64,000 nt of DNA from Alcanivorax sediminis (GCF_009601165.1 NZ_WIRE01000001.1:1736001-1800000), one strand, 5' to 3'; positions 34,530 through 42,094 are shown, counted from the stretch's first letter. Numbers and translations are program-made. The notes: a model not told the origin generated them from the letters alone.

Positions 34530-35594
34530 TTACAGCTTTCCTTCGGCGGCCATCTGCATGTAGTCAGGGATAAAGCGCAGCTGCACATTGCTGTCGCTGC
34601 CGAATATGCCCGCTGGCGTGGCAATACCAACAAAACCGGCATCCGGAGCACCTTCGCCCAGCAGTCCATGCTCGAAGGAGAACTCTGCCACTTTCTGCAT
34701 GGTGTCTTTCAGCTCGGTGCTATTGACGAACGCGACCGCTTCGCTGGCGTTATAGAACATACGGGTGGAGGCGAGTTGGGCTTCGTAACCGGCCAGGTCG
34801 GTGCCAGAGGCCTTTGCCATGAAGGTGCGGGCCGCCTTACCTGCGTCATCGTCGGCGGACATGGTGGCCATGATTTCGTACCAGGCCCCCGTGAGCGCCT
34901 TGCCGAAGTTCGGGTTGGCGTTCAGGGTGTCGGTGTTGACCACCATCAGGTCGATGATTTCACCGGGAATCTTTGAAGAGTCGAACACCTTGTGGCTGTC
35001 CGGCATGGCGGTGATTTCGCTGAGCAGTGGATTCCAGGTGGCGACGGCGGTGACATCCTTGGTGGTGAAGGCGGCGACCATGTCGGCGTCTGAGGTGTTC
35101 ACCACGGTCAGGTCTTTTTCGCTCAGACCCACCGTATCCAGAGCACGTGCCAGCAGGTAATGGGACACGGAGAGCTCGACCAGGTTGACGTTCTGGCCCT
35201 TGATGTCGGCCAGCTTGTTGGTGCCTTTCAGCACAACACCGTCATTACCGTTGGAGAAGTCCCCCACGATCAAGGCGGTTGAATCCACGCCTCCGGCAGC
35301 AGGGATAGTAAGGGCGTCCATGTTGGTCATGGCACAGCCATCATAGGCGCCGGCGGTGTACTGGTTGATGGATTCCACGTAGTCGTTGATCTGCACTACG
35401 TCGATCTCGATATCGTACTTGTCAGCCCACTTGTCGATGATCTTTTGTTGGGCGCCGAAGTCCCATGGCATCCAGCCCACATAAATGGACCAGCAAACGC
35501 TGAAGGAATCCTTGGCCATGGCACTGGCAGGAGTGAGAACGGCAAACAGGGAAAATGCGGCAGCGGCTGCTGTCTTGCGTACGGAAAGGGTCAT
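34530..35594 (-). CDS. ABC transporter periplasmic binding protein (guanidine operon)
   Basis: A 354-residue exported binding protein with a signal peptide ending near ASAMA. It belongs to the nitrate/taurine-type group: CWSIYVGWMPWDF opens the mature domain and AATTKDVTAV-type lobes follow. In riboswitch-controlled operons such transporters are thought to import guanidine or a guanidine precursor. An excellent AAGGAGGT lies five bases before the ATG at 35594. It is the first gene of the operon, just below the guanidine-I riboswitch, whose 3' end is 56 bases away. Confidence 0.92.
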   Translation of the reverse strand: MTLSVRKTAAAAAFSLFAVLTPASAMAKDSFSVCWSIYVGWMPWDFGAQQKIIDKWADKYDIEIDVVQINDYVESINQYTAGAYDGCAMTNMDALTIPAAGGVDSTALIVGDFSNGNDGVVLKGTNKLADIKGQNVNLVELSVSHYLLARALDTVGLSEKDLTVVNTSDADMVAAFTTKDVTAVATWNPLLSEITAMPDSHKVFDSSKIPGEIIDLMVVNTDTLNANPNFGKALTGAWYEIMATMSADDDAGKAARTFMAKASGTDLAGYEAQLASTRMFYNASEAVAFVNSTELKDTMQKVAEFSFEHGLLGEGAPDAGFVGIATPAGIFGSDSNVQLRFIPDYMQMAAEGKL

Positions 35595-35649
35595 GTCAGA
35601 CCTCCTTGGCTACGGACGGAGAGGAATCCAATGACACTGCTGTCATCGT

Positions 35650-35758
35650 GCTCTCCCGGGCTTTTGTCCCGCCGTGTAACCCTCTGCCAGGTAAGTCAGA
35701 TGAGGTCGTCAGCTCTCGGACCAGGCATCTTCACGGAGAAGACCGGAACCCTAGCTGT
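35650..35758 (-). promoter_or_regulatory. Guanidine-I (ykkC) riboswitch
   Basis: Read on the minus strand, all conserved blocks of the ykkC aptamer occur in order: CTAGGGTTCCGG (about 35754-35743), CTGGTCCGAGAGC (about 35724-35711), ACACGGCGGGACAAAAGCCC (about 35677-35658) and CGGGAGAG at the 3' end. The class binds guanidinium and turns on downstream genes. It precedes the transport/carboxylase operon and ends 56 bases before its first start codon. Confidence 0.95.
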
Positions 35759-35823
35759 CTATTTCGCAAATTGTCATGAGTGCTTGATGGCAAGTGCCAT
35801 TCGATTCCTCGACATTGAGTTCT

Positions 35824-35839
35824 GCAAGTGGGGTGCCAA
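35824..35839 (-). promoter_or_regulatory. Sigma-54 promoter of the guanidine operon
   Basis: On the minus strand the sequence is TGGCACCCCACTTGCA, an exact match to the -24/-12 form TGGCAC-N5-TTGCA with the required ten bases between GG and GC. It lies about 65 bases upstream of the ykkC aptamer, which suits a leader transcript. Sigma-54 usually serves nitrogen control by NtrC; I could not pick out a clear NtrC site between here and 35918. Confidence 0.75.
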
Positions 35840-35918
35840 CTGTAAAGAAAGCTGGAAAACAAAGGGTTGCGTTTGAACTGAAGGAAGACGGTTTTAACGG
35901 GAGTCAAAGAATTGCATT

Positions 35919-35948
35919 AAAATGGGGCGCGATATTTCGTCGCGCCCC
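35919..35948 (-). terminator. Rho-independent terminator of the dienelactone hydrolase gene
   Basis: GGGGCGCGA (35924-35932) pairs with TCGCGCCCC (35940-35948) around a 7-base loop, and on the minus strand the stem is followed by ATTTTAAT. It separates this gene from the guanidine operon promoter. Confidence 0.65.
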
Positions 35949-35988
35949 TTGTTGGTGCTGTTCAGCGGTGATGGGGTAGGGTGAGGAA

Positions 35989-36762
35989 TTATTGCGCCAT
36001 GAAATCCATCAGCGCTTCCCAACTGGTCAGGTCTGCATGGGCATCATAGCCCAGCGGCAATTCGAACCGCTTGGCCACGGCATCAGCGCCCGGATTGGTA
36101 AAGCTGTGCTTCACACCAGGAAAGCTGAGCAGTCGCAGGTCCACCCCGGCGGCGCTCATCTCGGAAACCAGCCCGGTGACCTGCTCGGCGGGAACCATGG
36201 GATCGGCCTGGCCTGTTGCGACCAGAACCTTTGCTTTGACGTCACCGGCTTTGGCGGGGGTCTGGGTGCCAAGTGAGCCGTGGAAGCTGGCCACGCCCGC
36301 CAGGTCAGCGCCCATACGGGCCTGATTCAGTACGACCGCGCCGCCAAAACAGTAACCAATGGCAAACAGGCGCTTGGGATCGACTTGCTGTTGTTTGAGG
36401 AGCATCTTGCGGGCGGCCTCGAAACGGGCATTCATTTTTTCTGGCTCGGCCAGTGCCGCTTCCATGAAGGCAGTGGCGTCCTTGGGATGGGTGGCGACCT
36501 TGCCTGTGCCATACATGTCCACGGCCAGCGCGACAAACCCTTCCTTGGCCAGCATGCGGGCGCGGTTGCGCGCGTAGTCATTGAGGCCCCACCACTCGTG
36601 AACCACGATGACACCTGCAGACGGTTCCTTCTGCTTGTCGTTGAGGTACATGACGCCGGTGCCGAGGCCATCAGGCAGGGTCACGTTGGTTTCAATGATA
36701 CCTGCAAAGGCACTATTGCCCATGAACATAACCAGGAAAAACAGCCCAAGCCGTTTCATCAT
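35989..36762 (-). CDS. Dienelactone hydrolase family protein, exported
   Basis: A 257-residue alpha/beta hydrolase with a signal peptide (LGLFFLVMFMGNSAFAG). Family blocks are IVVHEWWGLNDYARNRARML, the cysteine nucleophile Cys138 in AIGYCFGG, and the catalytic His in PGVKHSFTNPGAD. Dienelactone hydrolases open lactone rings in aromatic degradation, but exported members such as this one probably act on other esters or lactones. The first of two adjacent ATGs is used. It is monocistronic, with a terminator at 35919-35948. Confidence 0.88.
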   Translation of the reverse strand: MMKRLGLFFLVMFMGNSAFAGIIETNVTLPDGLGTGVMYLNDKQKEPSAGVIVVHEWWGLNDYARNRARMLAKEGFVALAVDMYGTGKVATHPKDATAFMEAALAEPEKMNARFEAARKMLLKQQQVDPKRLFAIGYCFGGAVVLNQARMGADLAGVASFHGSLGTQTPAKAGDVKAKVLVATGQADPMVPAEQVTGLVSEMSAAGVDLRLLSFPGVKHSFTNPGADAVAKRFELPLGYDAHADLTSWEALMDFMAQ

Positions 36763-36832
36763 CTTTCCTCTTGGTGATTGGAAGTAGTGTTGAGGTTTTC
36801 ACATTACACGCCATGCCCCTGGGGCCTGGCGA

Positions 36833-37150
36833 TTATCGATCTTGCCAGACCCAGCGAAGCGGTTCGCCAAAATCATCATAAAGCAGTTTGCGCTGTGGAC
36901 GGGGGTTGAGCCGCTGGCGCTTGGGTTTGTGCTTGCGGGCATCAATGGTGGCGGCCACCTGGCTGAGATCGGTGCGGCTGGTTTCACGAGGACCGTTAAA
37001 CAGCACGGTCTGATGCCCTTTGCCGCTGACCGGATCGGTGCCACTGACGCCGCTGGGGACTTCCTTGATGGATCCACCTTTCTCGAGAAAGCGTTGCATA
37101 TCGCGCTCGAGGCGATGACGCTGCTGTTCTTTACTGTTGAGAACCTTCAC
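36833..37150 (-). CDS. Hypothetical basic protein with FLxKGG motif
   Basis: A 105-residue, strongly basic protein starting at a GTG. A helical N-terminus (QQRHRLERDMQRFLEKGGSI) is followed by KEVPSGVSGTDP and an Arg/Lys/Pro-rich C-terminus. The FLxxGG-x-I/V-x-E pattern recalls short proteins such as Pseudomonas SutA, which binds RNA polymerase, but the rest differs and I would not assign the function. Its ribosome site is weak. Confidence 0.55.
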   Translation of the reverse strand: MKVLNSKEQQRHRLERDMQRFLEKGGSIKEVPSGVSGTDPVSGKGHQTVLFNGPRETSRTDLSQVAATIDARKHKPKRQRLNPRPQRKLLYDDFGEPLRWVWQDR

Positions 37151-37212
37151 AACGGGCCCTGTCCCAGGTTGAAAGTGGAACTATCGACCATAGCAGCCTG
37201 CGTCCGGGGGTT

Positions 37213-37785
37213 CTACTGCCCACTGATGGGAGTTTGTAACGCTGCTTTGATTGCCTCCTCCAGAGCGCCCCCCAATGGCTTTGCCGATGCTGGGAAATGG
37301 CGGATGGACTGCCCATCTGCGGAGACAAGGTACTTGTTGAAATTCCAGCCAGGCGCTTCAGATCCCTCGGCAAGTGCCTTGAACACGGAATGGGCTCCGT
37401 CACCCTTTACCTTGCTGGTCGCTGCCATGGGGAAGGTCACGCCGTAGTTGATGTAGCAAACCTTGGCTGTCTCTGCCTCGTCATCCAGCTCCTGGCGAAA
37501 GTCATCGGAGGGGAAACCGATAATGACCAGTCCCTCATCCTTGTAGCGCTGGTGGAGGCTTTCCAGCCCCTTGAACTGGCCGGTGTAGCCACAGCGGCTG
37601 GCGGTATTGATCACCAGGGTGGGCTGGTTGCGGGTCAGCGCGCACAAATCCAGGTTGTCTTTGGAGTGCAGCTTGCGCACCTGGGTGTCAAACAGCGCGG
37701 CACAATCGGCAGCGTGTGCTGCTAGAGGCGTACCAAGCATCGCTATCAGGGGCAAGGCAACAAGCGCGACTTTCAATAAGCGCAT
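37213..37785 (-). CDS. Glutathione peroxidase-like thiol peroxidase, exported
   Basis: About 190 residues with a signal peptide (LLKVALVALPLIAMLGTP). The peroxidatic cysteine is Cys65 in NTASRCGYTGQFKGL, and the conserved WNFNKYLV follows near residue 155, so this is a Cys-type GPx that uses thiols to reduce peroxides in the periplasm. The usual NQF block with the catalytic Gln is altered to FPSDDFRQE, which is odd. Two starts are possible, GTG 37788 and ATG 37785. Confidence 0.88.
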   Translation of the reverse strand: MRLLKVALVALPLIAMLGTPLAAHAADCAALFDTQVRKLHSKDNLDLCALTRNQPTLVINTASRCGYTGQFKGLESLHQRYKDEGLVIIGFPSDDFRQELDDEAETAKVCYINYGVTFPMAATSKVKGDGAHSVFKALAEGSEAPGWNFNKYLVSADGQSIRHFPASAKPLGGALEEAIKAALQTPISGQ

Positions 37786-37852
37786 CACGGTGCTCTCCAG
37801 TCATCGGCCAAAACCGCACTATTGCCCCTGATCGGTCAACGACACGCGAAGA

Positions 37853-38221
37853 TCAGCGTGCCTTGGGGGTCAGGGCGTCGCCGTCGAACTTGACGTCTGC
37901 CAGAGTGTGGCGCATGAAGGTGCGGATGTTGGCGTGGTCATCACCTTCCGGGTTGCTCAGCACATGATCGCGGAAGAAGTGCCCAAAGCAGGCCAGGGTC
38001 TGCTCGTCGGTGAGTTTGTGCAGCTTGGCGAAGGCAAAAATCTTGCAAGAGCCTTCGTTGGTGCCAGCCTCGTTAATCACCACGTCATCGCCGCTGCCAT
38101 TGGTGAAGCGGGTGGGGGTGTAATCGTAGTGCTCGTCGATGGCGGCCTGTACCTGTTCGAAGGCAACCACTTCGGGCATCAGGTTCAGGGCAAACAGCAG
38201 GGTTTCGACGGAATTGCTCAT
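37853..38221 (-). CDS. HopJ-type protein
   Basis: A 122-residue protein of the HopJ family, named after a Pseudomonas syringae type III effector but widespread as a housekeeping protein in marine Gammaproteobacteria. Typical blocks are FEQVQAAIDEHYDYTPTRF, INEAGTNEGSCKIFAFA and CFGHFFRDHVL. AGGA precedes the ATG at 38221. No secretion genes are nearby, so a role as an effector is unlikely. Confidence 0.88.
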   Translation of the reverse strand: MSNSVETLLFALNLMPEVVAFEQVQAAIDEHYDYTPTRFTNGSGDDVVINEAGTNEGSCKIFAFAKLHKLTDEQTLACFGHFFRDHVLSNPEGDDHANIRTFMRHTLADVKFDGDALTPKAR

Positions 38222-38306
38222 GGGTGATCCTGTTCCGGTGGTGATCATTCTGGATAGCGCAGAAGGGTAGCGTCATCACCGGAGCAGGGGAAGGCTAAAC
38301 AGCCAG

Positions 38307-38699
38307 TTACTCGGTCTTGGCGGGCGGCTGGGCAATGTTCCGGGCACCCAGTGGATTACAGTTCTTCAAGACGACCCTCCCTTGCAGCATGTTGCCGCGG
38401 GAATACTCACGGAAGATGCATTCATTGGTTTCCGGGTTGTAGTCCTCGATCCACAGGTTGTCATCTTTCCAGGTGGCATTGAGGTGGTAATGCTCTTCAG
38501 GGATGGTGATGCTCATGGTGCCGCCGAAGCGCTTCACAAACACCTGCTGTAGCCAGAAGTAATAGGCGATGGTGGCGACGAACCAGATCAGCGCGGCAAT
38601 AATCAGTGCAGGCTTCCATTTCTCCATGCGTACGCCAATACCGAACAGCGTGCCGATGACCAAAGCGGCGACAAGAAACCAATAAAGGTAGGTAACCAT
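38307..38699 (-). CDS. Hypothetical membrane-anchored protein
   Basis: A 130-residue protein with two N-terminal membrane helices (YLYWFLVAALVIGTLFGIGV and ALIIAALIWFVATIAYYFWL) and a soluble domain of about 80 residues with two cysteines (NECIF, KNCNP). AAGGA lies upstream of the ATG. It is divergent from the GIY-YIG gene. I do not recognise the family. Confidence 0.65.
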   Translation of the reverse strand: MVTYLYWFLVAALVIGTLFGIGVRMEKWKPALIIAALIWFVATIAYYFWLQQVFVKRFGGTMSITIPEEHYHLNATWKDDNLWIEDYNPETNECIFREYSRGNMLQGRVVLKNCNPLGARNIAQPPAKTE

Positions 38700-38776
38700 G
38701 TTTTCATCCTTGTTGAGCTTGTTGTGAAAATTCTGTCTGGCATCATAGCAATGATTTCAAAGCCAGATGTAAAAGC

Positions 38777-39076
38777 ATGCAACAGTGGTGGGTCTACATG
38801 GTGCGGTGTGCAGACCGGTCTCTTTACACCGGTATATGCACACAGCCGGCTCGCCGCTTTCACGAGCACAATCACAGCCCCAAAGGGGCACGTTACACCC
38901 GGGTAAGACGCCCCGTGGTGCCAGTATTGCTGGTGCCCGGCGGTGATCGTTCCTCGGCCAGTCAGCTGGAAGCCCGTCTGAAGCGGCTGAGTCGGGCCAA
39001 CAAGGACAAACTACTGGCGGCGCTGCGTGAAGATAAACGCCGGGCGCCGCTGTCGATCTGGCTGGAAGATTCATAA
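38777..39076 (+). CDS. GIY-YIG nuclease domain protein (UPF0213 type)
   Basis: A 99-residue single-domain protein. The motif appears as WVYMVRCADRSLYTGIC, with the catalytic Arg in PARRFHEHN and the Glu in SQLEARLKRL. This is the UPF0213/YhbQ type, a stand-alone nuclease domain thought to act in DNA maintenance rather than homing. The downstream LemA lipoprotein gene starts 29 bases after it. Confidence 0.88.
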   Translation: MQQWWVYMVRCADRSLYTGICTQPARRFHEHNHSPKGARYTRVRRPVVPVLLVPGGDRSSASQLEARLKRLSRANKDKLLAALREDKRRAPLSIWLEDS

Positions 39077-39104
39077 ACGGATGAGACTGATGGAGAACAA
39101 GGTA

Positions 39105-39695
39105 ATGACACTGTGGCGTAGTTTTGTGCTGGTGTTGCTGGCGGGCTGGTTGAGTGGCTGTGGCATCAACAATATCCCTACCTATGACGAGCAGGTGAAG
39201 GCCGCCTGGAGTCAGGTGGAAAACCAGTATCAGCGTCGTGCTGACCTGATCCCCAATCTGGTCAATACCGTGAAGGGCTATGCGGCCCATGAGCAGGAAG
39301 TGTTGGTGGATGTCACCCAGGCCCGAGCAAAAGTCGGCTCCATTCAGGTCGATGGCAACATGCTCGACAACCCGGAGAAACTGCAGCAGTTCGAGCAGGC
39401 CCAGCGCCAGCTTGGCTCTGCCCTGCAGCGCCTGATGGTGGTGGCCGAGCGTTATCCTGACTTGAAGGCCAACCAGAACTTCCTGGCGCTTCAGTCCCAG
39501 CTGGAAGGAACCGAGAACCGCATCAGCGTCGCTCGTCGTGACTATATTGCTGCCGTGCAGCAGTACAACACCGAGATCCGTACTTTCCCGGGTCGCCTCT
39601 GGCACAGCTTCCTGTACAGCGACATGGAAGTGCGTGATACCTATGAAGCGACCTCGGAAGGGGCCGATGAGGCACCGGCCGTCAGCTTCGAATGA
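39105..39695 (+). CDS. LemA family lipoprotein
   Basis: A 196-residue LemA protein whose N-terminus is a lipoprotein signal with lipobox WLSGC, unlike the membrane-helix form at 8008. LemA blocks RRADLIPNLVNTVKGYAAHE and VAERYPDLKANQNF are clear. The start at 39105 is chosen because GGAG lies nine bases upstream and the signal peptide begins there. It overlaps the next gene by ATGA, and with the two TPM-domain genes forms a LemA-TPM operon. Confidence 0.9.
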   Translation: MTLWRSFVLVLLAGWLSGCGINNIPTYDEQVKAAWSQVENQYQRRADLIPNLVNTVKGYAAHEQEVLVDVTQARAKVGSIQVDGNMLDNPEKLQQFEQAQRQLGSALQRLMVVAERYPDLKANQNFLALQSQLEGTENRISVARRDYIAAVQQYNTEIRTFPGRLWHSFLYSDMEVRDTYEATSEGADEAPAVSFE

Positions 39696-40414
39696 TGCGC
39701 CTGCTGATACTGGCCATGCTGCTGCTGGCGCGCCCCCTCTGGGCTGCGCCGGAATTTCCTGAACTGTCCGGCAGGGTCGTAGACCAGGCCGGTCTGCTGA
39801 CCCCGGCCCAAGTGCAACGTCTCACCGGCACTCTGGCCGCCGCCGAGCAAAACACCTCCAACCAGGTGGTGGTGGTGACCTTGCCGGATTTACAGGGCTA
39901 CGACATCGCCGACTACGGCTATCAGCTGGGGCGACACTGGGGCATCGGCAGCAAGGACAACGACAACGGCGTGCTGCTGATCGTGGCCCCCAATGATCGC
40001 AAGGTCCGCATCGAGGTGGGCTATGGGCTGGAGGGTACCCTCACTGATGCTCTGGCCAGCCTGATCGTCCAGCAGGAAATCCTGCCGGCGTTCCGTCAGG
40101 GGCAGTTCTATGGCGGTATTCAGGCTGGCGTGACGGCCATTCTGGCAGCCATCAAAGGGGAATATGCCGGTACTCGGCAGCCACGCCAGAAACCGTCAGG
40201 CCTCAAGACCTTGGTCATCCTCGCGATCATGATCATCATCACTTTCTTGCTGTCCGCCGGTGGCGGAGGCAGGGGAGGGCGCCGTGGCGGCTTTATGTTC
40301 CTGCCCATGCCCTTGGGGGGCGGTGGCTTTGGCGGCGGTGGCGGTTTTGGTGGCGGCGGCTTCGGCGGCGGCGGTGGTGGTTTTGGGGGCGGTGGCGCCT
40401 CGGGAGGATGGTGA
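39692..40414 (+). CDS. TPM-domain (YgcG-like) exported protein with Gly-rich tail
   Basis: A 240-residue protein with a signal peptide (LLILAMLLLARPLWA), a TPM domain at about 25-160 (GRVVDQAGLLT, VGYGLEGTLTDA), one membrane helix near 175-190, and a C-terminal tail of about 45 residues made largely of glycine and phenylalanine. This is the YgcG layout. TPM domains have been linked to membrane protein turnover and photosystem repair in plants. Its start overlaps the lemA stop and its end overlaps the next start. Confidence 0.88.
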   Translation: MMRLLILAMLLLARPLWAAPEFPELSGRVVDQAGLLTPAQVQRLTGTLAAAEQNTSNQVVVVTLPDLQGYDIADYGYQLGRHWGIGSKDNDNGVLLIVAPNDRKVRIEVGYGLEGTLTDALASLIVQQEILPAFRQGQFYGGIQAGVTAILAAIKGEYAGTRQPRQKPSGLKTLVILAIMIIITFLLSAGGGGRGGRRGGFMFLPMPLGGGGFGGGGGFGGGGFGGGGGGFGGGGASGGW

Positions 40415-41025
40415 TGTTGCTGGATAATCAAGCCCAGGCTGATCTGGCTGCGGCCATTACAGAGCAGGAAAAGCGGACAGATGCCGAGTTGGTCACGGTG
40501 CTGGCCAGTCAGGCGGATGACTATCGTTATATCACCACCCTGTGGGCAGCACTGTTGTCCCTGCTGGTCCCTGCCGCACTACTGTTCATGCCGCACTGGC
40601 TGACGTCTCTGGAAGTCCTGCTGCTGCAGTGGGGCGTGCTGATCGTGCTGGCGGTGCTGTTCCGTTTCAAGCCCATCCAGTTCCGGCTGGTGCCCCGTGC
40701 TCTTCAGCGTCAGCGTGCCGCCAGCCTGGCGCGCACCGCTTTTCTGCAACAGGGGCTGCACCACACCCGTGACGATACCGGGCTGCTGATCTTCGTCAGT
40801 GAAGCGGAACATTACGTGGAGATCCTGGCGGATCAAGGGATTGCCCGCCACGTGGATGATGCCCAGTGGCAGGCCATTGTGGATGCCTTTGTGGCGAGGG
40901 TGAAAGCCGGGCAAGTGGCGGAGGGCTTTCAGCAGTGTGTGGCCGCCTGCGGCGACAAGCTGGCCGAGCACGTACCTGCCTCCGGTGAGAAGAACGAACT
41001 GCCTAATCACCTGATCATTTTATGA
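40414..41025 (+). CDS. TPM-domain membrane protein
   Basis: A 203-residue protein with two membrane helices at about 50-90 between an N-terminal TPM-like segment and a C-terminal TPM half (DDTGLLIFVSEAEHYVEIL). It is the usual third partner of LemA and YgcG-like genes. The ATG at 40414 has GGAGG six bases upstream; an ATG at 40408 lies too close to that site. The stop of the preceding gene overlaps by one base, so translation is coupled. Confidence 0.85.
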   Translation: MLLDNQAQADLAAAITEQEKRTDAELVTVLASQADDYRYITTLWAALLSLLVPAALLFMPHWLTSLEVLLLQWGVLIVLAVLFRFKPIQFRLVPRALQRQRAASLARTAFLQQGLHHTRDDTGLLIFVSEAEHYVEILADQGIARHVDDAQWQAIVDAFVARVKAGQVAEGFQQCVAACGDKLAEHVPASGEKNELPNHLIIL

Positions 41026-41419
41026 TTTAAAAACTGCCGTTCGTCACTTGGTGTCGGTGCAATTCTGGCCTCAGGTGAGGCGGCAGGTCCTTTGCTTGTC
41101 CTTTTCTACTCTCTGCTAATTAATTGAATCACAAAAGGAATGGCTGCCTTTGCGGACCTGGGTACAGGGTTTGAGTGGGGGGAGCGGGCCTATTCAACAA
41201 TTGAATATGAGAAAAGTAGACAATTGCAGGGGCTCTCTGATTCCGGTAACAAAAGAGAGCGAATAACGGGTGTTGGAGACAGGTCAGACCGTATTTTGTG
41301 GTTTGCCAGGAATGCCTCTGGACGCCAAAGGATCAATAAGGATAACGCCACTGCCCATGACGTAGTGGCCGTCATCAAACGCTGAAAGATGGCGTTGGTG
41401 TGCGCAAAGGAGAGAAACA
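41026..41419. other. Spacer without a supported gene
   Basis: This 394-base stretch is more AT-rich than its surroundings and holds short inverted repeats (for example GCCTCA-GG-TGAGGC near 41070). An 81-codon frame at 41140-41385 has no ribosome site or protein-like composition, so I do not call it. The 3' part should hold the promoter of the small gene at 41420. Confidence 0.4.
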
Positions 41420-41638
41420 ATGAAGCTGTTTCGTGAACATCGTGGCACCGCCACGCCGATTCCCCCTGTCCTGATCACTGAATCGAACGATATCGAACGC
41501 CTTAAATCCATCGCCCGCAACACGGCTGCTTTTGACCTCGGGGTCCAGGACGTGGAGTGGGAAGACCGCACCGATGACCCTGAATGCCTGCGCCTGAGGC
41601 TCAGTGATAACTATTATTTTGTTATTCGGCCTGATTGA
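41420..41638 (+). CDS. Hypothetical small protein
   Basis: A 72-residue acidic protein (MKLFREHRGTATPIPPVLIT...) preceded by AAAGGAG at a good distance from the ATG, which is the main reason for calling it. I see no membrane segment, metal motif or known family. It stands alone between the TPM operon and the tRNA. Confidence 0.55.
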   Translation: MKLFREHRGTATPIPPVLITESNDIERLKSIARNTAAFDLGVQDVEWEDRTDDPECLRLRLSDNYYFVIRPD

Positions 41639-41801
41639 GTCCCTCGAATCACATCGCGCTTACTCGAGACGTTGAATCGTTTCAGTGATTTCAAGCTGAA
41701 ATCATTCCGCGGGCAGTACGTTGTTGTGACATGGGAGTGTCCGTAACTCGCCCTCTCTTGCATGCACAATAAATCGTGTGGTTGCCCGCAGTGCAAAAAC
41801 A

Positions 41802-41835
41802 AAAAAGGGTTAGAGATCGCTCTCTAACCCTTTTT
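41802..41835 (-). terminator. Terminator of the tRNA-Met gene
   Basis: AAAAAGGGTTAGAGA pairs perfectly with TCTCTAACCCTTTTT around TCGC. On the minus strand it lies eight bases after the tRNA 3' end and is followed by a T-run. Confidence 0.85.
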
Positions 41836-41842
41836 CTTTGTC

Positions 41843-41919
41843 TGGTAGCAAGGGGCGGACTTGAACCGCCGACCCCAGCATTATGAGTGCTGTGCTCTAA
41901 CCAGCTGAGCTACCTTGCC
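41843..41919 (-). tRNA. tRNA-Met (CAT anticodon), elongator type
   Basis: 77 bases with encoded CCA. Arms read GGCAAGG (acceptor), GCTC...GAGC (D), CAGCA-CTCATAA-TGCTG (anticodon loop with CAT), and GGCGG-TTCAAGT-CCGCC (T). The acceptor closes with CCTTGCT, which makes the first pair a G-U wobble. The D-arm and the paired first base separate it from initiator tRNA. A tRNA-Ile with modified CAT cannot be fully excluded by eye. Confidence 0.9.
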
Positions 41920-42040
41920 ATTCGAGGCCGCGAATTTTCCGTGAGGCGGGTGCGGGTGTCAAGCTTTCCTCGTTCAGCTGGGCAATGTTTAGCCAGTCTT
42001 TGCGTAGCGGGGGAACGATTTGGGGTTTTCTTGTCATAGT

Positions 42041-42055
42041 TGAGAATCATTGTCA
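42041..42055. promoter_or_regulatory. Fur box upstream of iscR
   Basis: TGAGAATCATTGTCA matches the 7-1-7 Fur palindrome TGATAAT-N-ATTATCA at 13 of 15 positions, with the two differences placed symmetrically. It lies about 30 bases upstream of the IscR site, suggesting iron control of the iron-sulfur locus. Confidence 0.6.
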
Positions 42056-42069
42056 TTATTGCAGGCCAA

Positions 42070-42094
42070 ATACTTGACTGAATTGGTCGGGATT
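42070..42094 (+). promoter_or_regulatory. IscR type 1 site and promoter of iscR
   Basis: The 25 bases starting ATACTTGACTGAATT fit 22 positions of the E. coli IscR type 1 consensus (ATASYYGACT then RWWWYAGTCRRSTAT). It contains TTGACT, a likely -35 box, with TAGGCT 17 bases downstream as a weak -10. Binding here would repress iscR, the usual feedback. Confidence 0.75.

Noticed and set aside
35789..35806. Second sigma-54-like sequence (TGGCACTTGCCA) downstream of the first
   Set aside because: The spacing between GG and the next GC does not fit the strict ten-base rule, unlike 35824-35839.
37853..38221. HopJ as evidence of type III secretion
   Set aside because: The family is common in free-living marine bacteria and no secretion genes are in the window.
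38777..39076. GIY-YIG protein as a homing endonuclease or mobile element
   Set aside because: Single-domain UPF0213 type, no intron or intein nearby, so it is a normal chromosomal gene.
41140..41385. 81-codon frame in the spacer before the small gene at 41420
   Set aside because: No ribosome site, no protein-like hydrophobic or helical pattern, and the gene downstream has its own good ribosome site.
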